64,000 bases of DNA, from the NCBI GenBank assembly GCA_937891465.1, contig CALAHF010000205.1:17774-81773 (forward strand). Direction: 5' to 3'. This stretch comes from an uncultured Verrucomicrobiales bacterium (GTDB lineage: Bacteria; Verrucomicrobiota; Verrucomicrobiia; Verrucomicrobiales; DEV007). Below the pieces are notes generated by a model. The model was not told the DNA's origin. It did not search any database and saw nothing but the letters and a program-made list of their open reading frames with translations. This document shows positions 28,144-37,300 of the stretch, piece after piece. Position 1 is the first letter of the stretch; every line of letters begins with the position of its first letter. A program made the position numbers and the translations under genes.

Positions 28144-30669
28144 ATGAACCGATTTTTTGCTGTCCTTCTCGCCGCCACAGTTTCTGCAAACGCGCAGGAA
28201 ATGTCCATGACCCAGTCAGACGAATTTTCTGAGGAGCAACTCAATTTCTTTGAGTCAAAAATTCGTCCCGTCTTGGTAAAAAATTGCTACAAGTGCCACG
28301 CCAAAGAAGGTGACAAAATCAAAGGCGGTTTGTTGCTCGATACCCGCGACGGTTCGATTCGGGGTGGTGATTCCGGATCAGCGCTCACTCCCGGAAACGC
28401 GGAAGAAAGTCTCATCTATATCGCCATGACCTACGAGGACAGCTCCCTCGAAATGCCGCCCAAAACAAAACTACCGAATCACGTCCTGGCTGATTTCAAA
28501 AAATGGATCGACATGGGTGCACCCGATCCACGGCGCAGCGCTGACGCGGACAAACCGGCGGAGAAATACAGTTCAACGATCGACATCGAAAAAGGGCGCA
28601 AGGAACACTGGGCTTATCAAGTGCCTACGAAACACGAAGTTCCTCAAACAAAAAAAGCCGACTGGGCAAAAAACGAGATTGATCAATTTGTGCTCGCCAG
28701 TTTAGAAAAAAACGAGCTCGCGCCGAATAGTGACACCGATGCGCGAACCTTTCTTCGCCGCGTCTACTACGATCTGATCGGGCTTCCGCCATCAATCGCC
28801 GCCACGGAAGCCTTTGTGAAGGCGTGGGATTTGGATCCCGACAAAGCCACTGCCAACGCGGTCGACGAACTGCTTGCCTCCGAACGCTTCGGCGAACGTT
28901 GGGGACGGCACTGGCTCGACGTTGCCCGATACGCAGAATCAAGCGGCCGAGAATCCAATGCGACCTTTCCTCACGCCTGGCGCTATCGGGATTACGTGAT
29001 CGATGCCTTCAATGATGACAAACCCTTTGATCAATTTGTGGTCGAACAAGTTGCAGGTGACCTCCTTCAATTCGAAACTGACGAACAGCAAGCAGAACAA
29101 CTTGTCGCCACCGGTTTTCTAACCATCGGCACCAAAGGACTCAATGAACGGAACCCGAGGCAGTTCAGGTTTGATATGATTGATGAGCAAATCGACACGG
29201 CCACAAAAGCGGTTCTTGCGACAACCGTGGCCTGCGCTCGCTGCCACGATCATAAGTTCGATCCGATTCCAATGTCAGACTACTACGCCATGGCAGGAAT
29301 TTTTCTCAGCAGCCACACTCATTTTGGCTCCCCCCGGACTGCGCAGAATCGAAACTCAACCTCTCTCATAGAGCTTCCCGGTAACGTTCCCAGAGCTGGT
29401 GAAAAACTACCACTTGGTGAACTCGTCGATCTACAGGCTCGCAACGACATGATCGCAAAACAGCTGAGAGAGACCGAGGAAAAAGTCCGCGAAGCGCGTG
29501 CCTCTGGCGATACCGACGCCGCCCAGCGACTGCGCCTGCAGTCATTGAACAACATCAATCAGAGCGGGATTGTGAAAAGCAATTTGGAAGCCTTCGACAA
29601 CGACGGAAATCGCAAGCCCCTCGCCATGGCAATGCAGGACGGCGATACGCTCTACGATTCTCCGATTTTAGTTCGTGGAGAAATTGAGAACGCGACCAAG
29701 GAAACCGTCCCACGCGGCTTCGTTCAGGTAATTCAAACCAATGACGAGCGGCCGATCCCTGAGACCCAGAGTGGTCGGTTGCAAATGGCTCGCTGGATGA
29801 CTTCTCCCGAAAATCCGATGACGTCGCGCGTGTTTGTGAATCGGACGTGGCATTGGCTGTTCGGTCAGGGACTGGTCACCAGTGTCGATAATTTCGGAAC
29901 GACCGGTGAAAAACCAACCCATCCTGAATTGCTTGATCAGCTCGCGGTTCGATTCATCGAAATGGAATGGTCGGTGAAATCTCTGATCAAAGAAATTGTC
30001 ACGAGTCGGACGTATCGAATGAACTCCGATTATGACGAAGCAAAGTTCCTCACCGACCCCGATAACAAGCAACTCTGGCGCACTAACAAACGTAGAATTG
30101 ACGCCGAATCCTTTCGCGATGCGACACTCGCAGTGAGCGGCCAAATCGATTTGGAGCGGCCCCAAGGTTCAATCGTCGCGGCGCAAGGAAACGGTTTCGT
30201 AGGTCGGGCAGGTGCCATCAGTTCGGTCGAAGATTACCTGACCAACTCGAATTTCAGCAATCGTTCAGTCTACGTGCCGGTTATCCGCGACATGCTTCCA
30301 GACTCGCTTCAGCTCTTTGATTTCGCAGATCCAAGCCTCGTTCTTGGAGCTCGAGAAACAACGACCGTTCCTTCTCAGGCATTGTTTTTGATGAACTCGA
30401 ATTTTCTGCAAACGAACGCAGAAGCCATGAGCAACCTGCTCACGAACGAGCTGAATCTTCGCGGAGGAAAGCTCGGCTACACCGCTTTTCACCTCTGCTA
30501 TTCCAGGCCGCCGACCGAAGAAGAAGGTCGCAAAACGAAAGCGTATTTCGAACGATTTATCAGCACCGCAAAGGAATCCGGCCTGAACGAAGCCGAAGCC
30601 ACAAAACTCGCGCTTCACACCTTTTGCCAAAGCCTGATGTCGAGCGCTGAATTTCGCTACGTGAACTGA
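28144..30669 (+). CDS. PSCyt1-DUF1549-DUF1553 exported protein
   Basis: 841 residues from ATG 28144 with a signal peptide (NRFFAVLLAATVSANAQ); an in-frame start at 28108 adds an unlikely leader. PSCyt1 follows with a haem-c motif (VKNCYKCHAKEG near residue 48) and EMPPKTKLPNHVLADFKKWI. DUF1549 contains ERFGERWGRHWLDVARYAES and CARCHDHKFDPIP, a second CxxCH. DUF1553 starts near RVFVNRTWHWLFGQGLVTS. These are planctomycete-type cytochrome-like proteins, probably exported and haem-binding; a role in polysaccharide metabolism is suggested by neighbourhoods only. It is first of an operon with the DUF1501 gene 42 bp downstream. Confidence 0.93.
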   Translation: MNRFFAVLLAATVSANAQEMSMTQSDEFSEEQLNFFESKIRPVLVKNCYKCHAKEGDKIKGGLLLDTRDGSIRGGDSGSALTPGNAEESLIYIAMTYEDSSLEMPPKTKLPNHVLADFKKWIDMGAPDPRRSADADKPAEKYSSTIDIEKGRKEHWAYQVPTKHEVPQTKKADWAKNEIDQFVLASLEKNELAPNSDTDARTFLRRVYYDLIGLPPSIAATEAFVKAWDLDPDKATANAVDELLASERFGERWGRHWLDVARYAESSGRESNATFPHAWRYRDYVIDAFNDDKPFDQFVVEQVAGDLLQFETDEQQAEQLVATGFLTIGTKGLNERNPRQFRFDMIDEQIDTATKAVLATTVACARCHDHKFDPIPMSDYYAMAGIFLSSHTHFGSPRTAQNRNSTSLIELPGNVPRAGEKLPLGELVDLQARNDMIAKQLRETEEKVREARASGDTDAAQRLRLQSLNNINQSGIVKSNLEAFDNDGNRKPLAMAMQDGDTLYDSPILVRGEIENATKETVPRGFVQVIQTNDERPIPETQSGRLQMARWMTSPENPMTSRVFVNRTWHWLFGQGLVTSVDNFGTTGEKPTHPELLDQLAVRFIEMEWSVKSLIKEIVTSRTYRMNSDYDEAKFLTDPDNKQLWRTNKRRIDAESFRDATLAVSGQIDLERPQGSIVAAQGNGFVGRAGAISSVEDYLTNSNFSNRSVYVPVIRDMLPDSLQLFDFADPSLVLGARETTTVPSQALFLMNSNFLQTNAEAMSNLLTNELNLRGGKLGYTAFHLCYSRPPTEEEGRKTKAYFERFISTAKESGLNEAEATKLALHTFCQSLMSSAEFRYVN

Positions 30670-30711
30670 AACCGCATCCCAACTCACTTTTTAACCCCTA
30701 TTCCGACAACG

Positions 30712-32109
30712 ATGAACTCAGATCTACCGTTTCTCCCCTCACGCCGAACGGCTCTCCAAGCCACCGCTTCCGGTTTCGGTTACATGGCATTCTCCGCGCT
30801 CAGCACGATGCAGGCTGAGCAGCAGAAAAGCCCGCTCACCGCGAAAGCTCCGCATTTCACGCCAAAGGCCAAGCGTGTGATTTTTCTCTGCATGCAAGGC
30901 GGTCCATCGCACGTCGATACGTTCGACTACAAGCCCCAACTGACCGCTGACACGGGAAAAAACGCGAAAGGCTTTGCTAAATTGCTCGGTTCTCCGTGGG
31001 AATTTAAACAGCACGGCGAGAGCGGTTTGCCAATTTCGTCACTGTTCCCAAACCTTGCCGAACACGCTGATGACCTGTGCCTCATCAATTCGATGCACAC
31101 CGATTTGCCAAATCATCCCCAGGCATTTGTGCAGATGCACACGGGTAATTTCCAATTTGTGCGCCCTTCACTCGGGGCATGGACGCTTTACGGTTTGGGA
31201 ACTGAAAACGATAGCCTTCCCGGCTTCATCAATCTCGCTCCCCCGAATGGAAATGGCGGCGCGCAAAATTACGGCTCTGCTTTTTTGCCGGCTGTTTACC
31301 AGGGAACGCCGGTTGGACAAGCTCAGCGCGGCGCGCTTCTACGTGGCGGTGGAGCTGCGCCAACTCCGACGATTTCGAATATTAAAAACTCAAAACTCTC
31401 GCCCGAATTGCAGCGCGTTCAGCTTGATTACATCAAATCTCTCAACATCGAAAAGCTAAAGCGCGACCGGGTTCATCCTGAAATCGAAGGCGTGATTGAA
31501 TCCTTCGAACTCGCTTTTCGTATGCAGGATGAGGTTCCGACCGTTCTCGATTTCAATTCCGAGCCGGAGAACATTCGCGAAATGTATGGACTGAATGATC
31601 GGGCGACGCAGGGTTTCGGAACTCAGTGTTTAACCGCACGACGCATGGCCGAGGCCGGCGTTCGCTTCATCGAGGTCAATCAAGGCAACTGGGATCACCA
31701 CCGAAATCTGAGCAATGCAATGGAGCAAAACTGCGGCGCGATCGACAAGCCGATTGCCGGCTTACTCGCCGATTTGAAACAGCGCGACATGCTGAAAGAT
31801 ACATTGATCGTTTGGTCAGGAGAATTTGGCCGCACCCCACACGGGCAGAATGGAAACGGGCGTGATCACAACAACAAAGGCTACACCTCATGGATGGCTG
31901 GCGGCGGAGTGAACGGTGGTCAGCGCTACGGGTCGACCGACGAATACGGTTATCAAGCGATCGAAAACAAGGTCCACACCCACGACTGGCACGCCACGAT
32001 TTTACATCTGATGGGGCTTGATCACACCAAGCTGACTTACAACTACGCCGGACGGGATTTTCGCCTCACCGATGTTCATGGGCATGTTTTGAAAGACATC
32101 ATTTCGTGA
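30712..32109 (+). CDS. DUF1501 family protein
   Basis: 465 residues with a Tat-like leader (SRRTALQATASGFGYMAFSA). DUF1501 marks: VIFLCMQGGPSHVDTFDYKP, LPNHPQAFVQMHTGNFQFVR, VNQGNWDHHRNLSNAMEQNC and SGEFGRTPHGQNGNGRDHNN. It follows the PSCyt1/DUF1549/DUF1553 gene, the invariant partner arrangement also seen at 3224-6645. The gene shares little sequence with the 427-residue copy apart from these motifs. The function of the family is not established. Its TGA overlaps a GTG start of the next gene. Confidence 0.93.
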   Translation: MNSDLPFLPSRRTALQATASGFGYMAFSALSTMQAEQQKSPLTAKAPHFTPKAKRVIFLCMQGGPSHVDTFDYKPQLTADTGKNAKGFAKLLGSPWEFKQHGESGLPISSLFPNLAEHADDLCLINSMHTDLPNHPQAFVQMHTGNFQFVRPSLGAWTLYGLGTENDSLPGFINLAPPNGNGGAQNYGSAFLPAVYQGTPVGQAQRGALLRGGGAAPTPTISNIKNSKLSPELQRVQLDYIKSLNIEKLKRDRVHPEIEGVIESFELAFRMQDEVPTVLDFNSEPENIREMYGLNDRATQGFGTQCLTARRMAEAGVRFIEVNQGNWDHHRNLSNAMEQNCGAIDKPIAGLLADLKQRDMLKDTLIVWSGEFGRTPHGQNGNGRDHNNKGYTSWMAGGGVNGGQRYGSTDEYGYQAIENKVHTHDWHATILHLMGLDHTKLTYNYAGRDFRLTDVHGHVLKDIIS

Positions 32110-32639
32110 GTGACCGGCTGGCACAAACCAGCGTAATCTCTCATAGAATGCCATTGAAAAAAATCCGCTTCGCCGTCGCTTTCATCATCTTTGGGCTCAT
32201 CGTCAGTGGAGTCACCGCATTCCCTCTCGTGTGGGAATTAGAAATACTCTCTTCCTTTTTTGTAAAAGGCGCTGACTTCAATCCCGCCAATTACGAGGGC
32301 CTTGCCCACTGGATTTTGAAAGTTCGCGAGGGTCTGGTTGAAACGCAAAAAGCATATCCATTCATCGCTTACGGCACCGATTGGTTGGCATTTGGGCACA
32401 TCATCATTGCCCTGTTTTTCGTTCCCGTTTTTCGCGATCCCGTCCGCTACATCGGCAATTTATACGTGGGGCTTTGGGCCTGTATTCTCGTAATTCCAAT
32501 CGCACTCATCTGCGGCCCCATTCGCGGAATCCCGTTTTACTGGCAACTCATCGATTGCACTTTCGGTGTTGTTTGCATCGTGCCAATGTGGCTGGTGATC
32601 AACTGGGTAACAGGGCTGAAAAGAGATCCTGAGGCATAA
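32106..32639 (+). CDS. Four-helix membrane protein, unknown function
   Basis: 177 residues from the GTG at 32106, which overlaps the upstream stop (GTGA); ATG 32148 is an alternative and gives MPLKKIRFAVAFIIFGLIVS as the first helix. Later helices are DWLAFGHIIIALFFVPVF, YVGLWACILVIPIALICGPI and FGVVCIVPMWLVINWV, with RDPVRYIGN between. Related proteins occur as unnamed hypotheticals. The coupling to the DUF1501 gene suggests co-expression. Confidence 0.7.
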   Translation: MSDRLAQTSVISHRMPLKKIRFAVAFIIFGLIVSGVTAFPLVWELEILSSFFVKGADFNPANYEGLAHWILKVREGLVETQKAYPFIAYGTDWLAFGHIIIALFFVPVFRDPVRYIGNLYVGLWACILVIPIALICGPIRGIPFYWQLIDCTFGVVCIVPMWLVINWVTGLKRDPEA

Positions 32640-32709
32640 ATTCGACCAACACACAAATCCGTCAGGTTTCGGAATTGCGCGTTTTCCGCAAATTCACTAT
32701 CCTGCCCAC

Positions 32710-34116
32710 ATGATTCTACGATCACTTTTCACTTACGCTGCAATAGCGCTTTTCGCCGCCCTTGACTCGGTAAATGCCACGGCAGCGGATCAACCCAACT
32801 TCGTCGTCATCTTCTGCGATGATCTCGGTTACGGCGATCTATCGACATTTGGGCATCCGACAATCAAAACGCCTCACATCGATAAAATGGCGGCTGAGGG
32901 CCAGAAGTGGACCAATTTTTACGTCGCAGCGTGTGTTTGCACGCCGAGCCGCGCAGGGCTTCTTACCGGACGTTACCCGATCCGAAATGGCATGTGTTCG
33001 GACAAGCGCCGCGTGCTTTTCCCGGATTCAGCTCGCGGACTTCCAACATCGGAAATCACGATTGCTAAAGCGCTGAAAGGAGCCGGTTACGAAACGGCCG
33101 CGGTGGGAAAATGGCATTTGGGACACCTTCCGGAATTCCTCCCGACAAGCCACGGATTCGACAGCTATTTCGGCATTCCCTATTCGAATGACATGAACCG
33201 AATCGAGCGAAAAGTCAGCCAGCAGCAGCTCGCCGAAGACGAAAATTTCAAAGCCTACGACGTCCCGCTTCTGCGTGACACCGAGGAAGTCGAGCGCCCC
33301 GCTGACCAGCGCACGATTACCAAGCGCTACACCGAAGAGGCCGTGCAAAAGATCGAAGAATTCGGTGACAAACCGTTTTTCATCTACCTCGCTCACAGCC
33401 TCCCGCACATTCCGCTATTTCGCGGACCGGATTTCAAAGACACCTCAACGGCAGGGATTTACGGCGACGTCATCGAAGAAATTGATTGGTCAGTCGGGCA
33501 GGTTCGAGAAGCCCTAGAGAAAAATGGCGTCGCTGAAAATACGCTCGTCGTTTTCACATCAGACAACGGTCCGTGGCTCAGCTTCAATACCCACGGCGGC
33601 TCTGCAGGACTGCTTCGCGAGGGCAAAGGCTCGACCTGGGAAGGTGGCATGCGCGAACCGACCGTTATGTATTGGCCTGGAAAGTTGAAAACGGGAATTG
33701 TTCACGACATGGGCGCAACGCTCGATTTACTCCCAACATTCGCCAAACTGGCCGGCGCGACACTCCCCGATGACCGCGTTTATGACGGTCACGATCTTTC
33801 TCCAGTCCTTTTTGGAACCGGAAAATCTCCCCGCGAAAACCTGTTCTACTATCACGGTGCAACCCTATTCGCCGTTCGTAAAGGCCAGCACAAAGCTCAT
33901 TTCAAAACCAAAATCAGCTACGTGAGAGGCGCGAAACTCGAAGAACACGATCCACCGTTGCTCTATCATCTTGGCCACGATCCTCGTGAGAAATTCGATA
34001 TTGCCGAAGGAAACGACGCCGTTATCGCAGACCTGAAAAAAGCGGCTGAAGCCCACAAAGCGACCATCAAGCCAGTCGAAACTCAGCTCGATGAGCGATT
34101 GCCGCCTGCGAAATAG
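32710..34116 (+). CDS. Arylsulfatase-like sulfatase
   Basis: 468 residues with a signal peptide (FTYAAIALFAALDSVNATAA). Motifs: FVVIFCDDLGYGDLSTFGHP (metal site), ACVCTPSRAGLLTGRYP near residue 80 with the CxPSR formylglycine site, AAVGKWHLGHLPEF, FTSDNGPWL and GKGSTWEGGMREPTVMYWPG. This is a complete arylsulfatase-A type enzyme. The neighbouring cytochrome operon and sigma factor do not tell the substrate. Confidence 0.94.
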   Translation: MILRSLFTYAAIALFAALDSVNATAADQPNFVVIFCDDLGYGDLSTFGHPTIKTPHIDKMAAEGQKWTNFYVAACVCTPSRAGLLTGRYPIRNGMCSDKRRVLFPDSARGLPTSEITIAKALKGAGYETAAVGKWHLGHLPEFLPTSHGFDSYFGIPYSNDMNRIERKVSQQQLAEDENFKAYDVPLLRDTEEVERPADQRTITKRYTEEAVQKIEEFGDKPFFIYLAHSLPHIPLFRGPDFKDTSTAGIYGDVIEEIDWSVGQVREALEKNGVAENTLVVFTSDNGPWLSFNTHGGSAGLLREGKGSTWEGGMREPTVMYWPGKLKTGIVHDMGATLDLLPTFAKLAGATLPDDRVYDGHDLSPVLFGTGKSPRENLFYYHGATLFAVRKGQHKAHFKTKISYVRGAKLEEHDPPLLYHLGHDPREKFDIAEGNDAVIADLKKAAEAHKATIKPVETQLDERLPPAK

Positions 34117-34190
34117 CCGAACTGAGCCCACGACATGCATTTTCATGTCACAAAACCTACCAAATTGGGCAATTAACTGTGAACGAGCCA

Positions 34191-34784
34191 ATGCACCTCA
34201 TTTCCGCCATCGCGAACGACGTAGAGAACCAGCTTTCTGAAAGCCAGCCAGATCTTCATGATCCGGCTGTTTTTGGTGATTTGGTGCGCGCGCATCACCG
34301 CGAATTGATCGTTTACGCCCGGGCGCTGACCCGCGAATCAAACACTGCAAATGACATCGTTCAGGAAGCGTTCATCGTCGCTTTCGATAAAATGGACACG
34401 TTTGACGTGACCCGCGATTTCCCGACATGGATGCGTGGAATCGTCCGCAACAAATGGCGTGAGTGGGTTCGGAAAAACAAGCGTTATCAGTATTCCGATA
34501 CCAACATCGCTGAGATGGACGCCGATATCGCCGCCTGGCAGGCCGAAAGTGCGGCCGGAAACCGCACTGTTTTTGATGCCTTGTCATCGTGCCTCGAACG
34601 CCTTCCCGAGAACCTTCGCGAAACAGTGAACGAATTTTATTACAATGACCAAAACGGCGAAGAAGTCGCAGAAGCACTCGGCGTTTCTCCGGCAGCCATT
34701 CGCAAACGCCTCCAACGCGCCCGCGAATTGCTGAAAGCCTGCGTCGATCGCAAAATATCAGACCAATCCCTCCAAGAATCATGA
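34191..34784 (+). CDS. ECF-type RNA polymerase sigma factor
   Basis: 197 residues from ATG 34191 (GTG 34179 adds four). Sigma region 2: LIVYARALTRESNTANDIVQ with EAFIVAFDKMDTFD and FPTWMRGIVRNKWREW; region 4: LPENLRETVNEFYYNDQNGE followed by VAEALGVSPAAIRKRLQRAR, the helix-turn-helix. It directs RNA polymerase to a specific gene set. Its TGA overlaps the ATG of a membrane-anchored partner, the standard position for an anti-sigma factor. Confidence 0.92.
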   Translation: MHLISAIANDVENQLSESQPDLHDPAVFGDLVRAHHRELIVYARALTRESNTANDIVQEAFIVAFDKMDTFDVTRDFPTWMRGIVRNKWREWVRKNKRYQYSDTNIAEMDADIAAWQAESAAGNRTVFDALSSCLERLPENLRETVNEFYYNDQNGEEVAEALGVSPAAIRKRLQRARELLKACVDRKISDQSLQES

Positions 34785-35698
34785 ATCAGGAATCCAATAT
34801 TCCCACCAAGAAGCCAGACGTGATGGACGCCCTCCTCAGCGAACACGCACGACTCGGCTCCGGCGAAGACACGGCTCTCGTCGAAGCGATTTTGCTTCGC
34901 ACGGTAAACCAACCACTCGAGCTTCCCCAACCGATCGCCAAAGCGAGTTTCGGCTGGCAGGACTGGGCAAAAATGGCGGCAGCCGTCACCTTATTTTTTG
35001 GAATGACCGCACTGGTCCTTCATCAGATCAAAGGCGGGGAGCGGGCTGAAACTACATTTCAACTCACCGTGACCTACGCGACTGCCGACAACCAGCTGGC
35101 TGAACCTGATACGATGCCCGAAGAAAATCCAGCGCCATCAAATCGCATCGGAATCGTTCGTGACGTGACTGGGGTTGTGGCTGCGACTGATCTGAAACCA
35201 ATCGCTCCCATCATGCAGGTTGCCGAGTTCACCTTGGTCGAAACCACTTCTCCGGCTGAATTAAACGGAACTTTTACTCCTTCGATTGATGTATTTGAAG
35301 CCGCCACTGCAGGCCGCGTTGAGTCCTTCGCGGTCTCCGCAAATCACAGCAAACGCACCGATTCAGCTCTCGAATACGATGGGAAAGTCGAGGTCAACCA
35401 CCCCGAATTTCACATTCAAGCCGAACGGCTCGTGGTTCAGGCAAGCTCAAGTTCGACCGCGAGCTACGCATCAACCGGAGCCTTTCAGGCCTTTGGCGCA
35501 ATCATTGAACGAACCCTCGAAAACGGACAGGTCGAAACCGCCAAAGCCGATGAACTCGTCTACAAGCCGAATGATCAATCGCTCGAATTGACCGGTGCAA
35601 AAATGGAACTAACCGCCGGCTCTAAAACGCTTCATTTTGACAACGAGAACGAGAAACTGATCCTTCGCCCCAACGGCTTTCAGGTCGTGCGAAAATAG
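34781..35698 (+). CDS. Membrane-anchored anti-sigma-like protein with LptA-like tail
   Basis: 305 residues, translationally coupled (ATGA) to the ECF sigma gene. About 65 cytoplasmic residues (MDALLSEHARLGSGEDTALV) precede one membrane helix (MAAAVTLFFGMTALVLHQI). The outer part ends with a repetitive beta domain: ALEYDGKVEVNHPEFHIQAE, DELVYKPNDQSLELTGAKME and LTAGSKTLHFDNENEKLILR, which resembles the LptA/OstA fold that binds lipid A. No classic zinc anti-sigma motif was seen. A link between envelope lipid sensing and sigma release is inference. Confidence 0.65.
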   Translation: MNQESNIPTKKPDVMDALLSEHARLGSGEDTALVEAILLRTVNQPLELPQPIAKASFGWQDWAKMAAAVTLFFGMTALVLHQIKGGERAETTFQLTVTYATADNQLAEPDTMPEENPAPSNRIGIVRDVTGVVAATDLKPIAPIMQVAEFTLVETTSPAELNGTFTPSIDVFEAATAGRVESFAVSANHSKRTDSALEYDGKVEVNHPEFHIQAERLVVQASSSSTASYASTGAFQAFGAIIERTLENGQVETAKADELVYKPNDQSLELTGAKMELTAGSKTLHFDNENEKLILRPNGFQVVRK

Positions 35699-35752
35699 CA
35701 CCGTTTCAGTTTTGTCATTGGACAAGAGATCCAAGGCCCCTTTCCGTAAAGT

Positions 35753-36127
35753 ATGACGGAAACTGGTGAGAATGTTCTTTGGCGAAAATTAGCGGCCGCC
35801 CTTCTTTTGATTGGCATCGCTCTCGGTGCATTTGGCGCACATTTGCTGCCGAAAAAACTCGGCGCGAGTTTCAATGCCGACGTATGGGACACCGCTGTTT
35901 TCTACCATCTAATCCACGGACTCGCCCTGTTCATCCTTGCTCTTCGCGGAACCAAAGTAGGGAGGTTTGTGAAGATCATTCTTCTCGCTGGAATCCTCTG
36001 TTTTTCCGGAAGCCTTTACGGATTGGCCGTCGATAACTCACTCAAGTTTCTCGGGCCCATTACCCCTCTCGGTGGACTACTGTTCATGACCGGTTGGGCG
36101 ACTTTGATTTTCAAGAAATCGCTCTAA
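35753..36127 (+). CDS. DUF423 family membrane protein
   Basis: 124 residues with four hydrophobic segments. LAAALLLIGIALGAFGAHLL, AVFYHLIHGLALFILALRGT and LCFSGSLYGLAV with KFLGPITPLGGLLFMTGWAT are the DUF423 signature. Function unknown. Its last 17 bp overlap the tail of the convergent ADP-ribosylglycohydrolase gene. Confidence 0.9.
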   Translation: MTETGENVLWRKLAAALLLIGIALGAFGAHLLPKKLGASFNADVWDTAVFYHLIHGLALFILALRGTKVGRFVKIILLAGILCFSGSLYGLAVDNSLKFLGPITPLGGLLFMTGWATLIFKKSL

Positions 36128-37103
36128 CCCGATCCAATAGGGCTGGTTCGTGAAGCTCCGAAACCCATTTGTCATCCACTCCGTTCGCCGCTCCTAGGAG
36201 AGCTCCAACGACAGCTCCACGGTGACAGTTATCGCCACCGACCATCGCATTGGCCTGAATCCCACGGAAAAAATCATCGTGATATTTCCATGCCAGATAA
36301 ATCGATGCCGGCATGGATTGATCGATATAACACGCCGGACTGTATTTCTGTCCGATGATTTGAGAATCCGGCAAATCAATCCAGCGTTCCGCTTTTTTCG
36401 CTGAAAACCAATCACCTGCCTCGCTTTGAATCGCATCTCGGAGCGGAACGTCCTCCCCGATTTTCCACAAGAGTCGAACCAGAGTGTCCGCAGCTAGTTG
36501 AACGTTTTTGTGTTCGTGCGTGAGCCCCACATGTTCTCTCACCGTCGCTCGAAGCGCCGCCAAATCCGGCTTTTCCGCCGCCAGACAAACGGCTGCGACC
36601 TGAGCCAAGCCTCCGATGTGTTCATCACGAATCGCGCATTTCCGGGGAGCCTTTCCCGACGCATATTTCATGAAAAAACCGCGGTGATATTCCTCCAAAT
36701 ATGTGTCCCGATGCCAACCTGGAGTCAGCATTAACTCGATGTAACGTTCCAGCCAGGCATCCGCCTCGTAGCCGCCACCCCCGTCCGACCAGCGCACCAA
36801 TTCAGCCGCGAGTCGGTAGTTTACGGTGTTTTCGCCCGCTTCGAGAAACTGGTGATAGTGAATCCCCCGCTGTCCCCAGAAAGCCGCCTGTTCGCGCAGA
36901 ATATCGCCTTTTTCATTCACCGGCGTGTATTCCGAACGCCACAGAATCGAATCAGCGTGGGGATTTTTCGGAGCTACAAATTCCTGCACCACCCCATAGT
37001 CTCGGACCAACGCATTTCGATCGTAATACCAGTGAACCGGCATCGCAAAAGCATCGGCGACAAGAGATCCCAGAAACGCACTTTTCCATGATGAATCAGG
37101 CAT
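36111..37103 (-). CDS. ADP-ribosylglycohydrolase family protein
   Basis: About 330 residues from ATG 37103; an in-frame start at 37223 only adds repeat-derived residues. SSWKSAFLGSLVADAFAMPV HWYYDR starts the family fold. QANAMVGGDNCHRGAVVGAL and LLGAANGVDDKWV near the C-terminus match the metal-binding end, with GGDNCHRG in place of the usual GGDxDx. It would remove ADP-ribose from proteins or small molecules. The last twelve residues (EPALLDRVRAIS) are encoded by a copy of the 22-bp repeat (R6), so the native C-terminus was probably changed. Confidence 0.85.
   Translation of the reverse strand: MPDSSWKSAFLGSLVADAFAMPVHWYYDRNALVRDYGVVQEFVAPKNPHADSILWRSEYTPVNEKGDILREQAAFWGQRGIHYHQFLEAGENTVNYRLAAELVRWSDGGGGYEADAWLERYIELMLTPGWHRDTYLEEYHRGFFMKYASGKAPRKCAIRDEHIGGLAQVAAVCLAAEKPDLAALRATVREHVGLTHEHKNVQLAADTLVRLLWKIGEDVPLRDAIQSEAGDWFSAKKAERWIDLPDSQIIGQKYSPACYIDQSMPASIYLAWKYHDDFFRGIQANAMVGGDNCHRGAVVGALLGAANGVDDKWVSELHEPALLDRVRAIS
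36128..36155. repeat. 22-bp-unit repeat, locus R6 (single unit, inside a coding end)
   Basis: One forward unit (CCCGATCCAATAGGGCTGG, then TTCGTGAAGC). It codes for the C-terminal residues of the ADP-ribosylglycohydrolase on the minus strand. Confidence 0.8.
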
Positions 37104-37213
37104 ACACAGGAAACGCCTTCGCGGGTTTTTCGGACGACGTTTCTGAAGATGTGATTTTCCCGTGAGAGCCCCGCATGGTTTCAAGACAATACTTGAAAGC
37201 CGAAATGATTTTT

Positions 37214-37260
37214 CACGATCCAATAGGGTCTGTTCGATGAAGCAACCCTATTGGATCGTG
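37214..37260. repeat. 22-bp-unit intergenic repeat, locus R7 (perfect inverted pair)
   Basis: CACGATCCAATAGGGT at 37214-37229 and its exact reverse complement at 37245-37260, 15 nt apart: a perfect 16-bp palindrome. It lies between divergent starts and is the clearest copy of the family. Confidence 0.95.
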
Positions 37261-37300
37261 CGAGCCGATTTTCTTCTGGTTTCGTGCTAGTTTGGTATCG

